Part shown: one piece after another, positions 7,628 through 16,005 of the stretch
Layout of the letters: the number at the start of each line of letters is the position of its first letter
Position numbering within the stretch: the stretch's first letter is position 1
DNA from: JADFMN01 sp964529975
Lineage (GTDB): Bacteria; Armatimonadota; Fimbriimonadia; Fimbriimonadales; Fimbriimonadaceae
Direction of reading: 5' to 3'
Length of the DNA stretch: 64,000 bases
NCBI GenBank assembly: GCA_964529975.1
Contig: CAZGXW010000005.1
Span: forward strand, 3,798 to 67,797
Position numbers and translations under genes: made by a program
The notes under the pieces: model-generated
What the model saw: the letters and a program-made list of their open reading frames with translations, nothing else
Told to the model about the DNA's origin: nothing
Databases searched by the model: none

Positions 7628-9148
7628 ATGTCCGTCCGCGTCCGATATGCCCCCAGCCCTACCGGGAGCCCGCACGTCGGCAACATACGGACCGCGCTCT
7701 TCAACCATCTCTTTGCTCAGCACCACGGTGGGGTCCATATCGTGCGAATCGAGGACACTGACCGCACGCGCTACGTCCCAGGCTGTGAGGAGGAGATCCT
7801 CGAGAGCCTCGAATACGTCGGTGTGAAGTGGCAAGAAGGCCCCAACGTCGGCGGCCCACAAGGGCCGTATAGACAGAGCGAGAGGAAGGAGACTGGCCTT
7901 TACCAGCCGGTGATCGACAGGCTGCTGGAGAGTGGCGCGGGGTATTGGGCGTTCGACACGTCGGAGGAACTCGCCGAGATGCGCGAGTACCAGCAGATCA
8001 ACAAACAGCCGATCGGCTACTTCGGCGGTGTGTGGCGCGACGCAACGCCGGCCAAGGTCGAGGAGGCCCGGCTCGCTGGTAAGCCCGGCGTCATCCGGCT
8101 GCGCATCCCTCGTGACCAGACGATCGTCGTCGACGACGCAATTCGCGGGCGGGTGGAGATCGGTTCGAACGGTGTTGACGATCCGGTGCTCATCAAGGCC
8201 GATGGAATGCCGACCTACCACTTTGCCGCAATGGTCGACGACCAATTGATGGGGATCACGCACGTCTTTCGGGGCGAGGAATGGATCAGTAGCGCGCCCA
8301 AGCACGTTGTGCTGATCCGTGCCTTGGGCTGGGAGCCACCGGTGTTCGTGCACGTCCCCGTCATCAAGGGCAAGGACGGCAGCAAACTGAGCAAGCGCCA
8401 CGGCGACACCGCCTGCCTCGACTTTCGCCGCGCAGGCTTTTTGAGCGAGGCCCTCGCCAACTTCATTGCCCTCATTGGTTGGTCGCCAGGCGGTGACCGC
8501 GAACTCATGACTATGGGCGAAATGGCCGAGGCTTTCGACATCAAGGGCATCCAGCCTTCGCCGGGCGTGTTCGACATCGAAAAACTCTCGTGGATGAACG
8601 GGCACTACATCCGCCAGATGGATCCGACCTCGCTCGCGACGATGGTGCGTGACTACTCTTCGTGCGAGGAGAACCAGGGCTACTGGTCGCAAAAGGGCGC
8701 GAACGAGACGGTCGAGGGCATGAGACTGCTCGTTTCGACATGGGAGTCTGACCGACCGCTCGTTGAGAGCGCGGTCACCCTGGAACAAGAGCGCGTTGCA
8801 TCCCTTCCTGAATTTGGCACCGCGTGCTCGTTCTTCTTCGTCGAGGACGTCGACTTCGACCCGAAGGCAGTCGAAAAGTGGAAAGGCCAGCCACACATCA
8901 AGGAGATGTTCGACGTCTTCATTGCCTATTTCTCGACGAAGGAGTCGGCCGCCGTCGCTGACTGCGAAGCCCTCTTGCGCGAATTCCAGGCGAAAGCAGG
9001 ATTTGACAAACTCGGGCCGGTGGTCCACCCCACGCGCGTCGCACTAACGGGCAAGACCATCGGGCCGGGGCTGTTTGAACTGATGGCCGCCCTTGGTCCG
9101 GCGAGGCTTGTCCACAGATTCGAACGCGCAAAAGGGATCTTGCTGTGA
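7628..9148 (+). CDS. gltX: Glutamyl-tRNA synthetase
   Basis: A 506-residue class I aminoacyl-tRNA synthetase that charges tRNA-Glu (and possibly tRNA-Gln, if the organism uses the amidotransferase route). The N-terminus has RYAPSPTGSPHVGN, the HIGH-type ATP site at residues 16-19 being HVGN. The KMSKS loop is KLSKR at 253-257. RIEDTDRTR and the PTYHFAAMVDD segment are typical GluRS signatures and separate it from GlnRS. The C-terminal third is the helical anticodon-binding domain. The length is normal. The stop overlaps the hisD GTG start by four bases, an unusual partner for gltX. Confidence 0.96.
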   Translation: MSVRVRYAPSPTGSPHVGNIRTALFNHLFAQHHGGVHIVRIEDTDRTRYVPGCEEEILESLEYVGVKWQEGPNVGGPQGPYRQSERKETGLYQPVIDRLLESGAGYWAFDTSEELAEMREYQQINKQPIGYFGGVWRDATPAKVEEARLAGKPGVIRLRIPRDQTIVVDDAIRGRVEIGSNGVDDPVLIKADGMPTYHFAAMVDDQLMGITHVFRGEEWISSAPKHVVLIRALGWEPPVFVHVPVIKGKDGSKLSKRHGDTACLDFRRAGFLSEALANFIALIGWSPGGDRELMTMGEMAEAFDIKGIQPSPGVFDIEKLSWMNGHYIRQMDPTSLATMVRDYSSCEENQGYWSQKGANETVEGMRLLVSTWESDRPLVESAVTLEQERVASLPEFGTACSFFFVEDVDFDPKAVEKWKGQPHIKEMFDVFIAYFSTKESAAVADCEALLREFQAKAGFDKLGPVVHPTRVALTGKTIGPGLFELMAALGPARLVHRFERAKGILL

Positions 9149-10446
9149 GTCTCGTCAACGTCTATCGCTTCGGCGACCCATCGCTGTCCAGGTTCATTGA
9201 CAGACGGCCCTCGTTCGACCCTAGCCTGGTCCGCAGTGTCGCCCAGACCATCGAGGAGGTCGAGAAGCGCGGCGCAGACGCCGTCCTCGAGCACACTCGC
9301 CGGTTCGACGCGCCTGTGATCGAGCGTCTCTTCGCCGAGACCACTGCGACCGTGTCCGACGATCAAGCAGAGGCTATCCGGACCGCGATCGCCCGCGTCA
9401 CCGAGTTTCACGAAGTCCAACTCGAGACCTTGACCGAAGGGATGACCCAGGTCGGAGACGGCTACGGTTGGCGGACGTTCTCGAACGACGAGCGAGAGAG
9501 CGGCATGGTCGGTCAGCGCCTGCTCCCTGTCGCGAGCGCTGGGATCTATGTGCCAGGTGGCAAGGCGAACTATCCGAGCAGCGTCGTGATGAACGTCGTC
9601 CCTGCCCGCGTGGCAGGCGTCGAACGCATCGTTGTGGCAACGCCGCCGAACAAGCACGGTGAGGTCTCTCCTGCCGTGCTCTTCGCTTGCAAGGAACTCG
9701 GCGTGGAGACCGTGCTCATGGCGGGCGGCGCGAGCGCAGTCGCTGCCATGGCGCTCGGCATCGATGGCCTAGAACGCGTCGACGTGGTCGCCGGACCTGG
9801 GAACAAGTACGTCAACGAGGCCAAGCGCCAACTTTGGGGGACGGTCGGGCTCGACGCCTATGCCGGTCCGAGCGAAGTGTGCGTCGTCGTCGACGAATCC
9901 GCAGACGCAAGGTGCGCCGCTCTCGACCTCCTTACTCAGGTCGAGCACGCCGAAGACAACGTCGCGATGCTCGTGGGCACGAGCGATGTAGTCGTCGAGA
10001 GCGTGCTCACAGAGGCCGAATCGATTCTTGCGCAGGCGGCCCGGTCGCAAACGATCTTGCACGCCTTGCGAGACCATGGCGTCGCCGTAGTGTGCGACTC
10101 GCTGCCTCAGGCGATCGATCTCGTCAACCGGTTCGCCCCCGAACACCTGGCGCTTCATGTCGAGGATCCTGCGACTATCCTTCAACTCGTCCGCAACGCG
10201 GGCGCGGTCATGATGGGAAAGTGGACGGCGCAAAGTGTGGGCGACTATTGCGAAGGGCCATCACACACGCTGCCCACGAGCGGTGCGGCGCGGTTCGCCA
10301 GCCCCATCAATGTGACGACCTTTATGAGGTTCCAGACGGTGTCCCTGCTCGAGTCGGAGGACGCCGCCGAACTTGCTCCTATCGCCCAGGCGTTCGCGGA
10401 GATTGAGGGCCTTCCCCTCCACGGACTGGCGGCGGTCCGCGACTGA
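9145..10446 (+). CDS. hisD: Histidinol dehydrogenase
   Basis: A 433-residue zinc enzyme that oxidises L-histidinol to L-histidine in two NAD-dependent steps, the last reactions of histidine synthesis. All key residues can be placed: zinc ligands Gln265 and His268 (TQVEHAED), Asp367 (SVGDYCEG) and His426 (PLHGLAA), and the catalytic pair Glu333-His334 (FAPEHLAL). The PGGKANYPSSV and AGPGNKYVNEAK segments are also diagnostic. The GTG start overlaps the gltX stop (GTGA), so its translation is probably coupled to gltX. No other his genes are in the window, so the pathway is scattered here. Confidence 0.96.
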   Translation: MSLVNVYRFGDPSLSRFIDRRPSFDPSLVRSVAQTIEEVEKRGADAVLEHTRRFDAPVIERLFAETTATVSDDQAEAIRTAIARVTEFHEVQLETLTEGMTQVGDGYGWRTFSNDERESGMVGQRLLPVASAGIYVPGGKANYPSSVVMNVVPARVAGVERIVVATPPNKHGEVSPAVLFACKELGVETVLMAGGASAVAAMALGIDGLERVDVVAGPGNKYVNEAKRQLWGTVGLDAYAGPSEVCVVVDESADARCAALDLLTQVEHAEDNVAMLVGTSDVVVESVLTEAESILAQAARSQTILHALRDHGVAVVCDSLPQAIDLVNRFAPEHLALHVEDPATILQLVRNAGAVMMGKWTAQSVGDYCEGPSHTLPTSGAARFASPINVTTFMRFQTVSLLESEDAAELAPIAQAFAEIEGLPLHGLAAVRD

Positions 10447-10513
10447 GAACAACGAAACGTGAGAAAATCGGTCAGGTTCCAACCTGTCTCGTTGCCGAAC
10501 AATCTCACAAGCC

Positions 10514-11446
10514 ATGTCTCACGGGGCCATGACCTTTCACGAACGGCTCGACCGCCTGGTCGAAGGGTTCGTCGTCCAGGCATCGAGCAAGCCTTCGGGA
10601 GTCGAGATCGCGGACCGCGCGGCTTTCAGCCTAGCCCAGACCCACAGGATCTTCTTGAAGGCTTACGGCGAGCCGCCTGGGGCGTTTCGACGCCGCCTGG
10701 TGCTCGAGCGCGCCGCTGACCGCTTGGCCCGTTCGGACGAGAGCGTCTGGAAGATCGCCGCCGAGAGCGGGTTTTCTTCCCCAGAAGGGTTCGCGCGCGC
10801 CTTCAAGCGCGCGTTCCGCACGACTCCTCGTTCCTACCGCAAGCGACCGACGGGCGGATGGATTCCATCCCCGAACCAGGTCCACTACTGGAAGGGCAGC
10901 CTCCTCAAGACCATGGCGACCGGAGAAACAAAGATGAACCTCATTGACCGATTGATCGAACACGACCTAGCCGACACGCGAAAGATGCTCGAGCGAGCAC
11001 GCACGCTGAGCGACGCGGAGTTGGACAAGAAGCACGCAGACCAACAGCCAAGGCTGTTTCTCGAGTGCTTCGAGCCGACCCTGCGCGGACGGCTCGACTA
11101 CCTCGTCGTCACCAAGGAATGCTGGCTGGCCGCCGTGTACGCCCGCCCGAACCCCATGCTAGGAGAGCGCGACACGAGCGCGAAGGGTCTCCTCGATCGG
11201 TGGAACAGCGTGGAGGGAGAGTGGAGGCAACTCGTCAAGGACGTCGAGAAGGAGGGACGATGGGACGAGAGTTTCATCGATGCACTTTGCGAGCAGCCCG
11301 AGACGTTCACGTTCGGGGGGATGATCGCCCATGTGCTCGACCGCTCCGCTCGCGACCGGGCCGAGGCATTCCGAGCGTTTACGGCCTTAGGTCACGACGA
11401 CGCTGCGTTCGGCGATCCATTGACCTGGGAAATGAAGCGCGCATAG
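10514..11446 (+). CDS. AraC-type HTH fused to a DinB-like domain
   Basis: A 310-residue protein in two parts. Residues 8-112 are an AraC/XylS DNA-binding domain with two helix-turn-helix units (EIADRAAFSLAQTHRIFL and VWKIAAESGFSSPEGFARAF, then TPRSYRK). Residues 137-310 are a four-helix DinB-like/DUF664-type fold (LIDRLIEHDLADTRKML, MIAHVLDRSARDRAEAF), a superfamily of metal-dependent thiol transferases and stress proteins. The expected order of an AraC regulator is reversed, with the HTH first. The ligand is unknown. A nearer ATG at 10529 could also be used, since neither start has a strong ribosome site. It ends in a shared terminator with the convergent gene. Confidence 0.8.
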   Translation: MSHGAMTFHERLDRLVEGFVVQASSKPSGVEIADRAAFSLAQTHRIFLKAYGEPPGAFRRRLVLERAADRLARSDESVWKIAAESGFSSPEGFARAFKRAFRTTPRSYRKRPTGGWIPSPNQVHYWKGSLLKTMATGETKMNLIDRLIEHDLADTRKMLERARTLSDAELDKKHADQQPRLFLECFEPTLRGRLDYLVVTKECWLAAVYARPNPMLGERDTSAKGLLDRWNSVEGEWRQLVKDVEKEGRWDESFIDALCEQPETFTFGGMIAHVLDRSARDRAEAFRAFTALGHDDAAFGDPLTWEMKRA

Positions 11447-11457
11447 AATGGGATCTC

Positions 11458-11481
11458 GCGGCTCGGAGCAATCCGGGCCGC
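11458..11481. terminator. Hairpin between convergent genes
   Basis: GCGGCTCGG and CCGGGCCGC form a nine-pair stem (one G-U pair) around AGCAAT. It lies in the 41-base gap between two convergent genes and probably ends transcription from both sides. T-rich sequence follows on the + side. Confidence 0.55.
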
Positions 11482-11487
11482 GTCTCC

Positions 11488-11958
11488 TCACTTATTCTTT
11501 CGCTTTGACGCAGGGATCATCTCCTCGTACTGGCGGATGAAGTCTTTCAACTTCACCTTCTTCATCGTCTTACCGAGGAGTTCGAGCGGGACGTCTTCGA
11601 GTTTGCGCACACGCACGCAGCCCTTGCCCATGTCCAAACGCTTGCCTGTCTTCTTCCACTCCTCGACGAACCACTTAGAAAGGTCTTCGTCGGCGTAGAT
11701 GCAAAAGAGGTAGATGCCGATGTGGTTCTTCTGGTTGCCGATCCCGGCAAACGGCAAAGGCTGCTTCGGGTCGCAGTGGTATCCGGCAGGATAAGTCTTG
11801 TGGGGCACAGACCAGCCGATCATCCCGTACTGGATCGTCTCCTGGAACCCCTTGTCGATGTTCTTGGCGATCACGTCGCGGATCGCCTTGATCGCCTTTC
11901 GGCGGTCCTCGGGGAGTTCCTCGAGGTACTGCGCGACTGAGGTCGCCTTGCTGGTCAT
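11488..11958 (-). CDS. DUF1801 (YdhG-like) domain protein
   Basis: A 156-residue cytoplasmic protein of the DUF1801 family. It has the typical start SVAQYLEELPEDRRKAI, the IQYGMIGWSVP segment, and the FAGIGNQKNHIGIYLFC core that places it in this fold, which is related to the iron-chaperone frataxin-like YdhG group. The C-terminus is lysine-rich (MIPASKRKNK). The function of the family is not established. It is preceded at seven bases by TAGAAT and lacks a ribosome-binding site, so it is probably a leaderless mRNA. The hemG-like gene on the same strand lies 22 bases upstream, so it may also be read from that promoter. Confidence 0.8.
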   Translation of the reverse strand: MTSKATSVAQYLEELPEDRRKAIKAIRDVIAKNIDKGFQETIQYGMIGWSVPHKTYPAGYHCDPKQPLPFAGIGNQKNHIGIYLFCIYADEDLSKWFVEEWKKTGKRLDMGKGCVRVRKLEDVPLELLGKTMKKVKLKDFIRQYEEMIPASKRKNK

Positions 11959-11965
11959 GGCATAG

Positions 11966-11971
11966 ATTCTA
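11966..11971 (-). promoter_or_regulatory. Putative -10 box (TAGAAT) before the DUF1801 gene
   Basis: TAGAAT ends seven bases before the ATG at 11958 and no Shine-Dalgarno lies between, the spacing expected for a leaderless transcript. Confidence 0.5.
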
Positions 11972-11980
11972 CCGACGGGT

Positions 11981-12520
11981 CTAGGCCAGTCGTTTCAAGA
12001 ACTCGCCCGTGAACGCTTCGAGGTCGGCCCAGTCGGTGTATTCGTAGTCCTTGCTCGTATCGAGGTCGCCGCCCTCGCTCTTGACGATCTGCACCATGAT
12101 GAACCGCTTCAGCCAATCGTACTTGGTGTATTTCAGCGCTCCTGCGACCGCCTTCGTCACGCTCGGCTTCCACCCAGTCTCAACAAGGAACTCGTCGATA
12201 CATTTCTGGGTGTCGGCCTTGTGCTTCTCGTCTTGCTTGACTGCGGACATGCTCACCGAGAGGAACGCGCTCGGGCGCGCGCTCATGACGCCTGCGTGAT
12301 CGGCCACAAAGTGACGAAGCGGCCGCTGGTGCTTCGTCTCGTGCAGCGAACCTGCTGCGATGAACGCGTCGTAGCCCGCCATGACGAACCCCGCCGGCAC
12401 GTCTGCGCTGTCCACGACGTCGGCATTGTGGCCCTTGGCCTTGACCCACTCGGCGACTTGGTTCGCGATCTTGCGCGTGTGCCCTTCGGTCGTACCGTAG
12501 ACGATCAGTACCTTACTCAT
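11981..12520 (-). CDS. HemG-like flavodoxin domain protein (protoporphyrinogen oxidase family)
   Basis: A 179-residue flavodoxin-fold protein. YGTTEGHTRKIA (residues 9-20) is the FMN phosphate-binding loop. The long insert before the last strand, with KYDWLKRFIM and the EYTDW motif, is typical of HemG, the menaquinone-dependent protoporphyrinogen IX dehydrogenase of haem synthesis, rather than of short-chain flavodoxins. Membrane association through the insert is known for HemG. No other haem genes are present, so the substrate remains inferred. It overlaps the upstream membrane-protein gene by eight bases, which suggests a two-gene unit. Confidence 0.75.
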   Translation of the reverse strand: MSKVLIVYGTTEGHTRKIANQVAEWVKAKGHNADVVDSADVPAGFVMAGYDAFIAAGSLHETKHQRPLRHFVADHAGVMSARPSAFLSVSMSAVKQDEKHKADTQKCIDEFLVETGWKPSVTKAVAGALKYTKYDWLKRFIMVQIVKSEGGDLDTSKDYEYTDWADLEAFTGEFLKRLA

Positions 12521-12959
12521 TCTTCAGTTTCCTCCAAACGATGATGGCAGCCACAGACACTGTCAGGCTGAACGGGAACGCGCTCCCCACCCCGAAGGGC
12601 GCGATCGCGAGCAGAAAGATACAAGTGCCCAGGACGCCGACCCACAAAGCGCGCTTCCCCGCAGCGATGGTGACCGCGATGACTCCCTGCCCGGCAGCGA
12701 TCGCGGAAATGATCCACCCCGCGTTGTCCTTAAAGTATCCCGTGATGAATGTGCGATAAGCGTCGAGCCAAACAAGGTCGGCGAACCCCTGGTACTCCTC
12801 AGGCTTGCTCAGGCCGATCCAGGTGTTGTAGACGCAAGCGTATCCGAACAGCAATGCGATCACCCAGCGCCCCACGTTCGGCCACCAAACCGCGGCAGCC
12901 AGGATCAGCAACGCCACGACGTTGCTCACGGCATAGGGCACGACGTACTGCGGCGCCAC
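12513..12959 (-). CDS. Four-helix integral membrane protein
   Basis: A 148-residue hydrophobic protein with four predicted membrane helices (about residues 10-25, 30-46, 80-100 and 105-140). I do not recognise the family from the sequence. The region between helices 2 and 3 is polar (GLSKPEEYQGFADLVW). The start is GTG at 12959, chosen because TAGACT lies six bases upstream. Its 3' end overlaps the HemG-like flavoprotein gene by eight bases, so the two are probably translated together, and the membrane protein could anchor or serve the flavoprotein. That link is inference from arrangement only. Confidence 0.75.
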   Translation of the reverse strand: MAPQYVVPYAVSNVVALLILAAAVWWPNVGRWVIALLFGYACVYNTWIGLSKPEEYQGFADLVWLDAYRTFITGYFKDNAGWIISAIAAGQGVIAVTIAAGKRALWVGVLGTCIFLLAIAPFGVGSAFPFSLTVSVAAIIVWRKLKNE

Positions 12960-12965
12960 AAGGGC

Positions 12966-12971
12966 AGTCTA
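12966..12971 (-). promoter_or_regulatory. Putative -10 box (TAGACT) before the membrane-protein gene
   Basis: TAGACT ends six bases before the GTG at 12959 with no ribosome-binding site between, so a leaderless mRNA is likely. Confidence 0.45.
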
Positions 12972-13015
12972 CGGCAAGTCGAATCCTGACATTTCAGTCA
13001 ACGAGGAAGCGGCGG

Positions 13016-13021
13016 TAACCT
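13016..13021 (+). promoter_or_regulatory. Putative -10 box (TAACCT) before the small basic protein gene
   Basis: TAACCT ends six bases before the ATG at 13028. No Shine-Dalgarno is present. Confidence 0.45.
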
Positions 13022-13027
13022 TGAGCA

Positions 13028-13231
13028 ATGGCCCACACGAGAAAGAAGGGCGGTGAACGCAAGGACAAGAAGGTCGAGCGGATGCGCGAGGCCCAGGAGT
13101 TCAAGTCCGGCATGGCCAAGCCCAAGAAGAAGTCGAGCGACCAATGGGACATACAGGTCCAGAAGCCCGGCGGCCCAAGCGACCGCATGAGCCCACAGAA
13201 CAAGGCTCGCCCCGCAAAGAAGAAGTCTTAG
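13028..13231 (+). CDS. Small lysine-rich protein, 67 residues
   Basis: A very basic, hydrophilic 67-residue protein (KKGGERKDKKVERM, KPKKKSSDQWD, ending RPAKKKS) with no hydrophobic core, probably disordered and possibly nucleic-acid binding. I do not recognise a family. Support for it being real comes from the TANNNT box six bases before its ATG and from its stop codon interlocking with the stop of the convergent dioxygenase gene (TTAG, 13228-13231), a pattern shared with other real pairs in this window. No function is proposed. Confidence 0.55.
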   Translation: MAHTRKKGGERKDKKVERMREAQEFKSGMAKPKKKSSDQWDIQVQKPGGPSDRMSPQNKARPAKKKS

Positions 13232-13896
13232 GCGACCGGCGTCCAGCCGAGCACGATCTCGAACTTGGCGGCAAGTTCGCCCGCCCTCGACTCCTTGATC
13301 GGGTCGAACGGCACGATCACGGAGTTGCGTTGCCGCGAGTCGCGGATGCCGTTCAATACGCCGTCACGGTCGTTGCGCGGGTCGCCTTTCACGTAGCACT
13401 GGGTTGTCAGGAGTTCTCTTTCACCCTTGGTGACTTTGACGTGGATATGCGGCGTGCGGCCTGGGTAGGCGACCGGCTTGATCGTGCGGAACTTGTAGGT
13501 GCCGTCGCTTGACGTTTCGAACTTGCCGTAGCCTTGGAAGTTCTTGTCGAGCTTGTTTCGATTGTCGCTGCCGGTGTGGATGTACGCACCGTTGTTGTCC
13601 ACCTGCCAGATCTCGATGAGGACTCCTTTGGCCGGTTCGCCCTTGGCAGCGAGGATGCGCCCGCTCAGGTGCGTGACTTCGCCGACGGCCGGAGTCGTGT
13701 TCTTGCCGATCACGACCAAGTCGTTGTCAGTGTCCAGCGGGAGCCGATCCGGGAAGAACGGACCCTCGGTCTGCGCCGGGGTTCGGACCAACTCTTGGGC
13801 CCAGTCGCCAGACTCCACCCAGCGGAGCGCCTCTTCGCTGAACAGCCTCAAGGTCGGTACCGCGAGTGCGCCCGCCGTCAAGGCGGCGAGAAAGTC
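13228..13896 (-). CDS. Intradiol ring-cleavage dioxygenase, 5' end lost in gap
   Basis: The visible 222 residues are the C-terminal bulk of an intradiol (protocatechuate 3,4-dioxygenase-like) non-haem Fe(III) enzyme, which opens catechol-type rings between the two hydroxyls. The four iron ligands can be placed: Tyr in NNGAYIH, Tyr in VAYPGRTPHIHVKV, and the two histidines of that same HIH. GRILAAKGEPAKGVLIEIWQ is the usual start of the beta-barrel. The remaining N-terminal part (LTAGALAVPTL) looks like the end of a signal or TAT-type leader, so the protein may be exported. The start lies in the 13897-13996 gap. The substrate cannot be told from the sequence. Confidence 0.88.
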   Translation of the reverse strand, partial: DFLAALTAGALAVPTLRLFSEEALRWVESGDWAQELVRTPAQTEGPFFPDRLPLDTDNDLVVIGKNTTPAVGEVTHLSGRILAAKGEPAKGVLIEIWQVDNNGAYIHTGSDNRNKLDKNFQGYGKFETSSDGTYKFRTIKPVAYPGRTPHIHVKVTKGERELLTTQCYVKGDPRNDRDGVLNGIRDSRQRNSVIVPFDPIKESRAGELAAKFEIVLGWTPVA

Positions 13897-13996
13897 NNNN
13901 NNNNNNNNNNNNNNNNNNNNNNNNNNNNNNNNNNNNNNNNNNNNNNNNNNNNNNNNNNNNNNNNNNNNNNNNNNNNNNNNNNNNNNNNNNNNNNNN
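13897..13996. other. Assembly gap (100 N)
   Basis: Exactly 100 N, a conventional placeholder for unknown length. It removes the 5' ends of both the dioxygenase (minus) and the fucosidase (plus), together with any divergent promoter. Confidence 0.99.
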
Positions 13997-15970
13997 GCGT
14001 TCGTCCATTTCGGGCCGAACACGTTCACGGGCATCGAGTGGGGGCACGGCACGGAGGACCCGAACGTCTTCAACCCGACCGAACTCGACGCAAGGCAGTG
14101 GTGCCGCGTGTTCAAGGAGGCCGGAATGACCGGCGTGATCATCACCGCCAAGCACCATGACGGCTTCGCGCTCTGGCCCAGCAAACACACCAAGCACAGC
14201 GTGGCGTCAAGCAAGTGGAAGGGCGGCAAAGGAGACGTGCTGCGAGAACTTAGCGACGCCTGTAAGGAGTACGGACTCTGGATGGGCGTCTACCTCTCGC
14301 CCTGGGATCGCAACCACCCGACCTACGGCACGCCGGAGTACAACGACGTGTTTGTCGCCATGCTAGAGGAAGTCCTCACGCAGTACGGCGACATGAAGGA
14401 AGTTTGGTTCGACGGCGCGAACGGAGAGGGACCGAATGGAAAGAGACAGGTCTACGATTGGCCGCGGTTCGAGGCCACAGTGCGCAAACACGCCCCCAAC
14501 GCCGTCATCTTTGGCGACGGCGGCGATGTCCGATGGGTGGGCAACGAGCAAGGGTTTGTTGGTGAGACCAACTGGAACTTTCTGCCGTCCGGGCACTGGC
14601 CCGGCGACCAGACGATCTATCACTTGCTCAACAATGGTGATCCGAACGGGAACAAGTACTCGCCTGGCGAGTGCGACGTCTCTATCCGTCCAGGTTGGTT
14701 CTGGCGAGCGAGCGAGAACGACAAAGTCAAGTCTCTCGCACAACTCCAAGAGATCTGGTACCGCTCAATCGGCCACGGTGGCAACCTGCTCCTCAATGTC
14801 CCGCCAGACACGCGCGGCGTTATCCATGAAGAGGACGTGCGCGCCCTCGGCGAGTTCAAAAGATGGCAGGACGCTGTGTTCGGCGAAGACTTCGCGCGCA
14901 GAGCCCGGGCATCGACAAACGCTCTTCCCCGCGGCTCGTTCGGTGTCAGCAACCTCCTCGACGGGGACGATTCGTCGCTGTGGGCGACGCGAGACGGGCT
15001 GCGCGAAGCGACGGTCGAACTCCACTGGGACCAGCCGACGATCATCGACCATATCGAACTGGCGGAACCGTTGGCCTATGGACAGCGGATCGACTCGGTC
15101 GTCGTGCGTGGCGACGACGGTCGTGGACCGAAGATCCTAGCCCAAGGTACGACCGTCGGCTATCGCAGAGTTTTCAAGTTTCCCGCGCTCGCGGCAAGGT
15201 CGGTCACAGTCACTGTGCGGTCGAGAAGCGGAAGCGTCCTTCTCTCTTCCATCAGGGCCTTCCTCGGCGCCCCAAATCTGACGGTATCGACCGATGCGAC
15301 AGAGTTCCTCGACTCGACGACCGTGACTCTGAAGTCAGACAATCCGTTCGCCGTGGTGGTCTACACGCTCGATGGATCAACGCCGACTCGTAGTTCGACG
15401 ATCTACCGTGGCCCGATCACTGTTCGCGAGTCGTCCGTTTTGAAAGCCGTCGCATTGCAGGGCGGGCGGACTAGCCCGGTCGTCGAGAGAACCTTCGTCA
15501 AGCACGACAAGTCGACCCTGTGGCCAGCGACGGTGTTCATCCGTGAACCCGACCCCGGCCTGCGATACGACTACTTTGCCCAGCGTTTTCAGACTCTAGA
15601 CCAGATGAAGGACGCGAAGCCGGAGTCGTTTGGAGTCAGCACCACGGGTCTGGACCTCGCCCACAGGAAGAGGCCCGAGGACTTCGCGCTCGCGTTCTCG
15701 GGCGTCGTCACGATCCCCCAAGACGCCGTCGTGTCGTTCAATCTCACGAGCGACGATGGCAGTCGCCTTTACATCGACGACCGCTTGGTGATCGATAACG
15801 ACGGCCTACACGGGATGGTGAATAAGCAGGGCTCTGCGCCGCTTGCGGCTGGATACCATCGCATCCGCGTGGAGTACTTCAACGCGAGCGGTGGACTGGG
15901 ACTTGCCTTAGAGTGGAGCGGCACTGGCCTGACCACCGGGCCTATTCCGACGAACGCCTTCCGCCACTGA
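13997..15970 (+). CDS. GH29 alpha-L-fucosidase with F5/8, chitobiase-C and PA14 modules, 5' end lost in gap
   Basis: The visible 657 residues begin inside the GH29 barrel (FVHFGPNTFTGIEWG, TAKHHDGFALW). The likely nucleophile is the Asp of EVWFDGANGEG, codon 14411-14413. After the barrel come an F5/8-type carbohydrate-binding region (GVSNLLDGDDSSLWAT), a chitobiase C-terminal-like module (YTLDGSTPTRSSTIYRG) and a C-terminal PA14 module (TSDDGSRLYIDDRLVI). It should release terminal alpha-L-fucose from glycans outside the cytoplasm. The signal peptide would be in the missing part. A sugar ABC importer follows 35 bases downstream, so uptake of the released sugar is plausible. Confidence 0.92.
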   Translation, partial: AFVHFGPNTFTGIEWGHGTEDPNVFNPTELDARQWCRVFKEAGMTGVIITAKHHDGFALWPSKHTKHSVASSKWKGGKGDVLRELSDACKEYGLWMGVYLSPWDRNHPTYGTPEYNDVFVAMLEEVLTQYGDMKEVWFDGANGEGPNGKRQVYDWPRFEATVRKHAPNAVIFGDGGDVRWVGNEQGFVGETNWNFLPSGHWPGDQTIYHLLNNGDPNGNKYSPGECDVSIRPGWFWRASENDKVKSLAQLQEIWYRSIGHGGNLLLNVPPDTRGVIHEEDVRALGEFKRWQDAVFGEDFARRARASTNALPRGSFGVSNLLDGDDSSLWATRDGLREATVELHWDQPTIIDHIELAEPLAYGQRIDSVVVRGDDGRGPKILAQGTTVGYRRVFKFPALAARSVTVTVRSRSGSVLLSSIRAFLGAPNLTVSTDATEFLDSTTVTLKSDNPFAVVVYTLDGSTPTRSSTIYRGPITVRESSVLKAVALQGGRTSPVVERTFVKHDKSTLWPATVFIREPDPGLRYDYFAQRFQTLDQMKDAKPESFGVSTTGLDLAHRKRPEDFALAFSGVVTIPQDAVVSFNLTSDDGSRLYIDDRLVIDNDGLHGMVNKQGSAPLAAGYHRIRVEYFNASGGLGLALEWSGTGLTTGPIPTNAFRH

Positions 15971-16005
15971 TCTGTCCGACACTTGCCAAACGTCTTATCA
16001 GTCGT

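Noticed and set aside
6983..9028. Long minus-strand frame opposite gltX
   Set aside because: Antisense to a certain gene and fused in frame to part of the GYF_2 region; no family motif.
13544..13996. Extension of the fucosidase frame across the N gap to 13544
   Set aside because: The apparent frame continues only because N codons are not stops; the left part is antisense to the dioxygenase.
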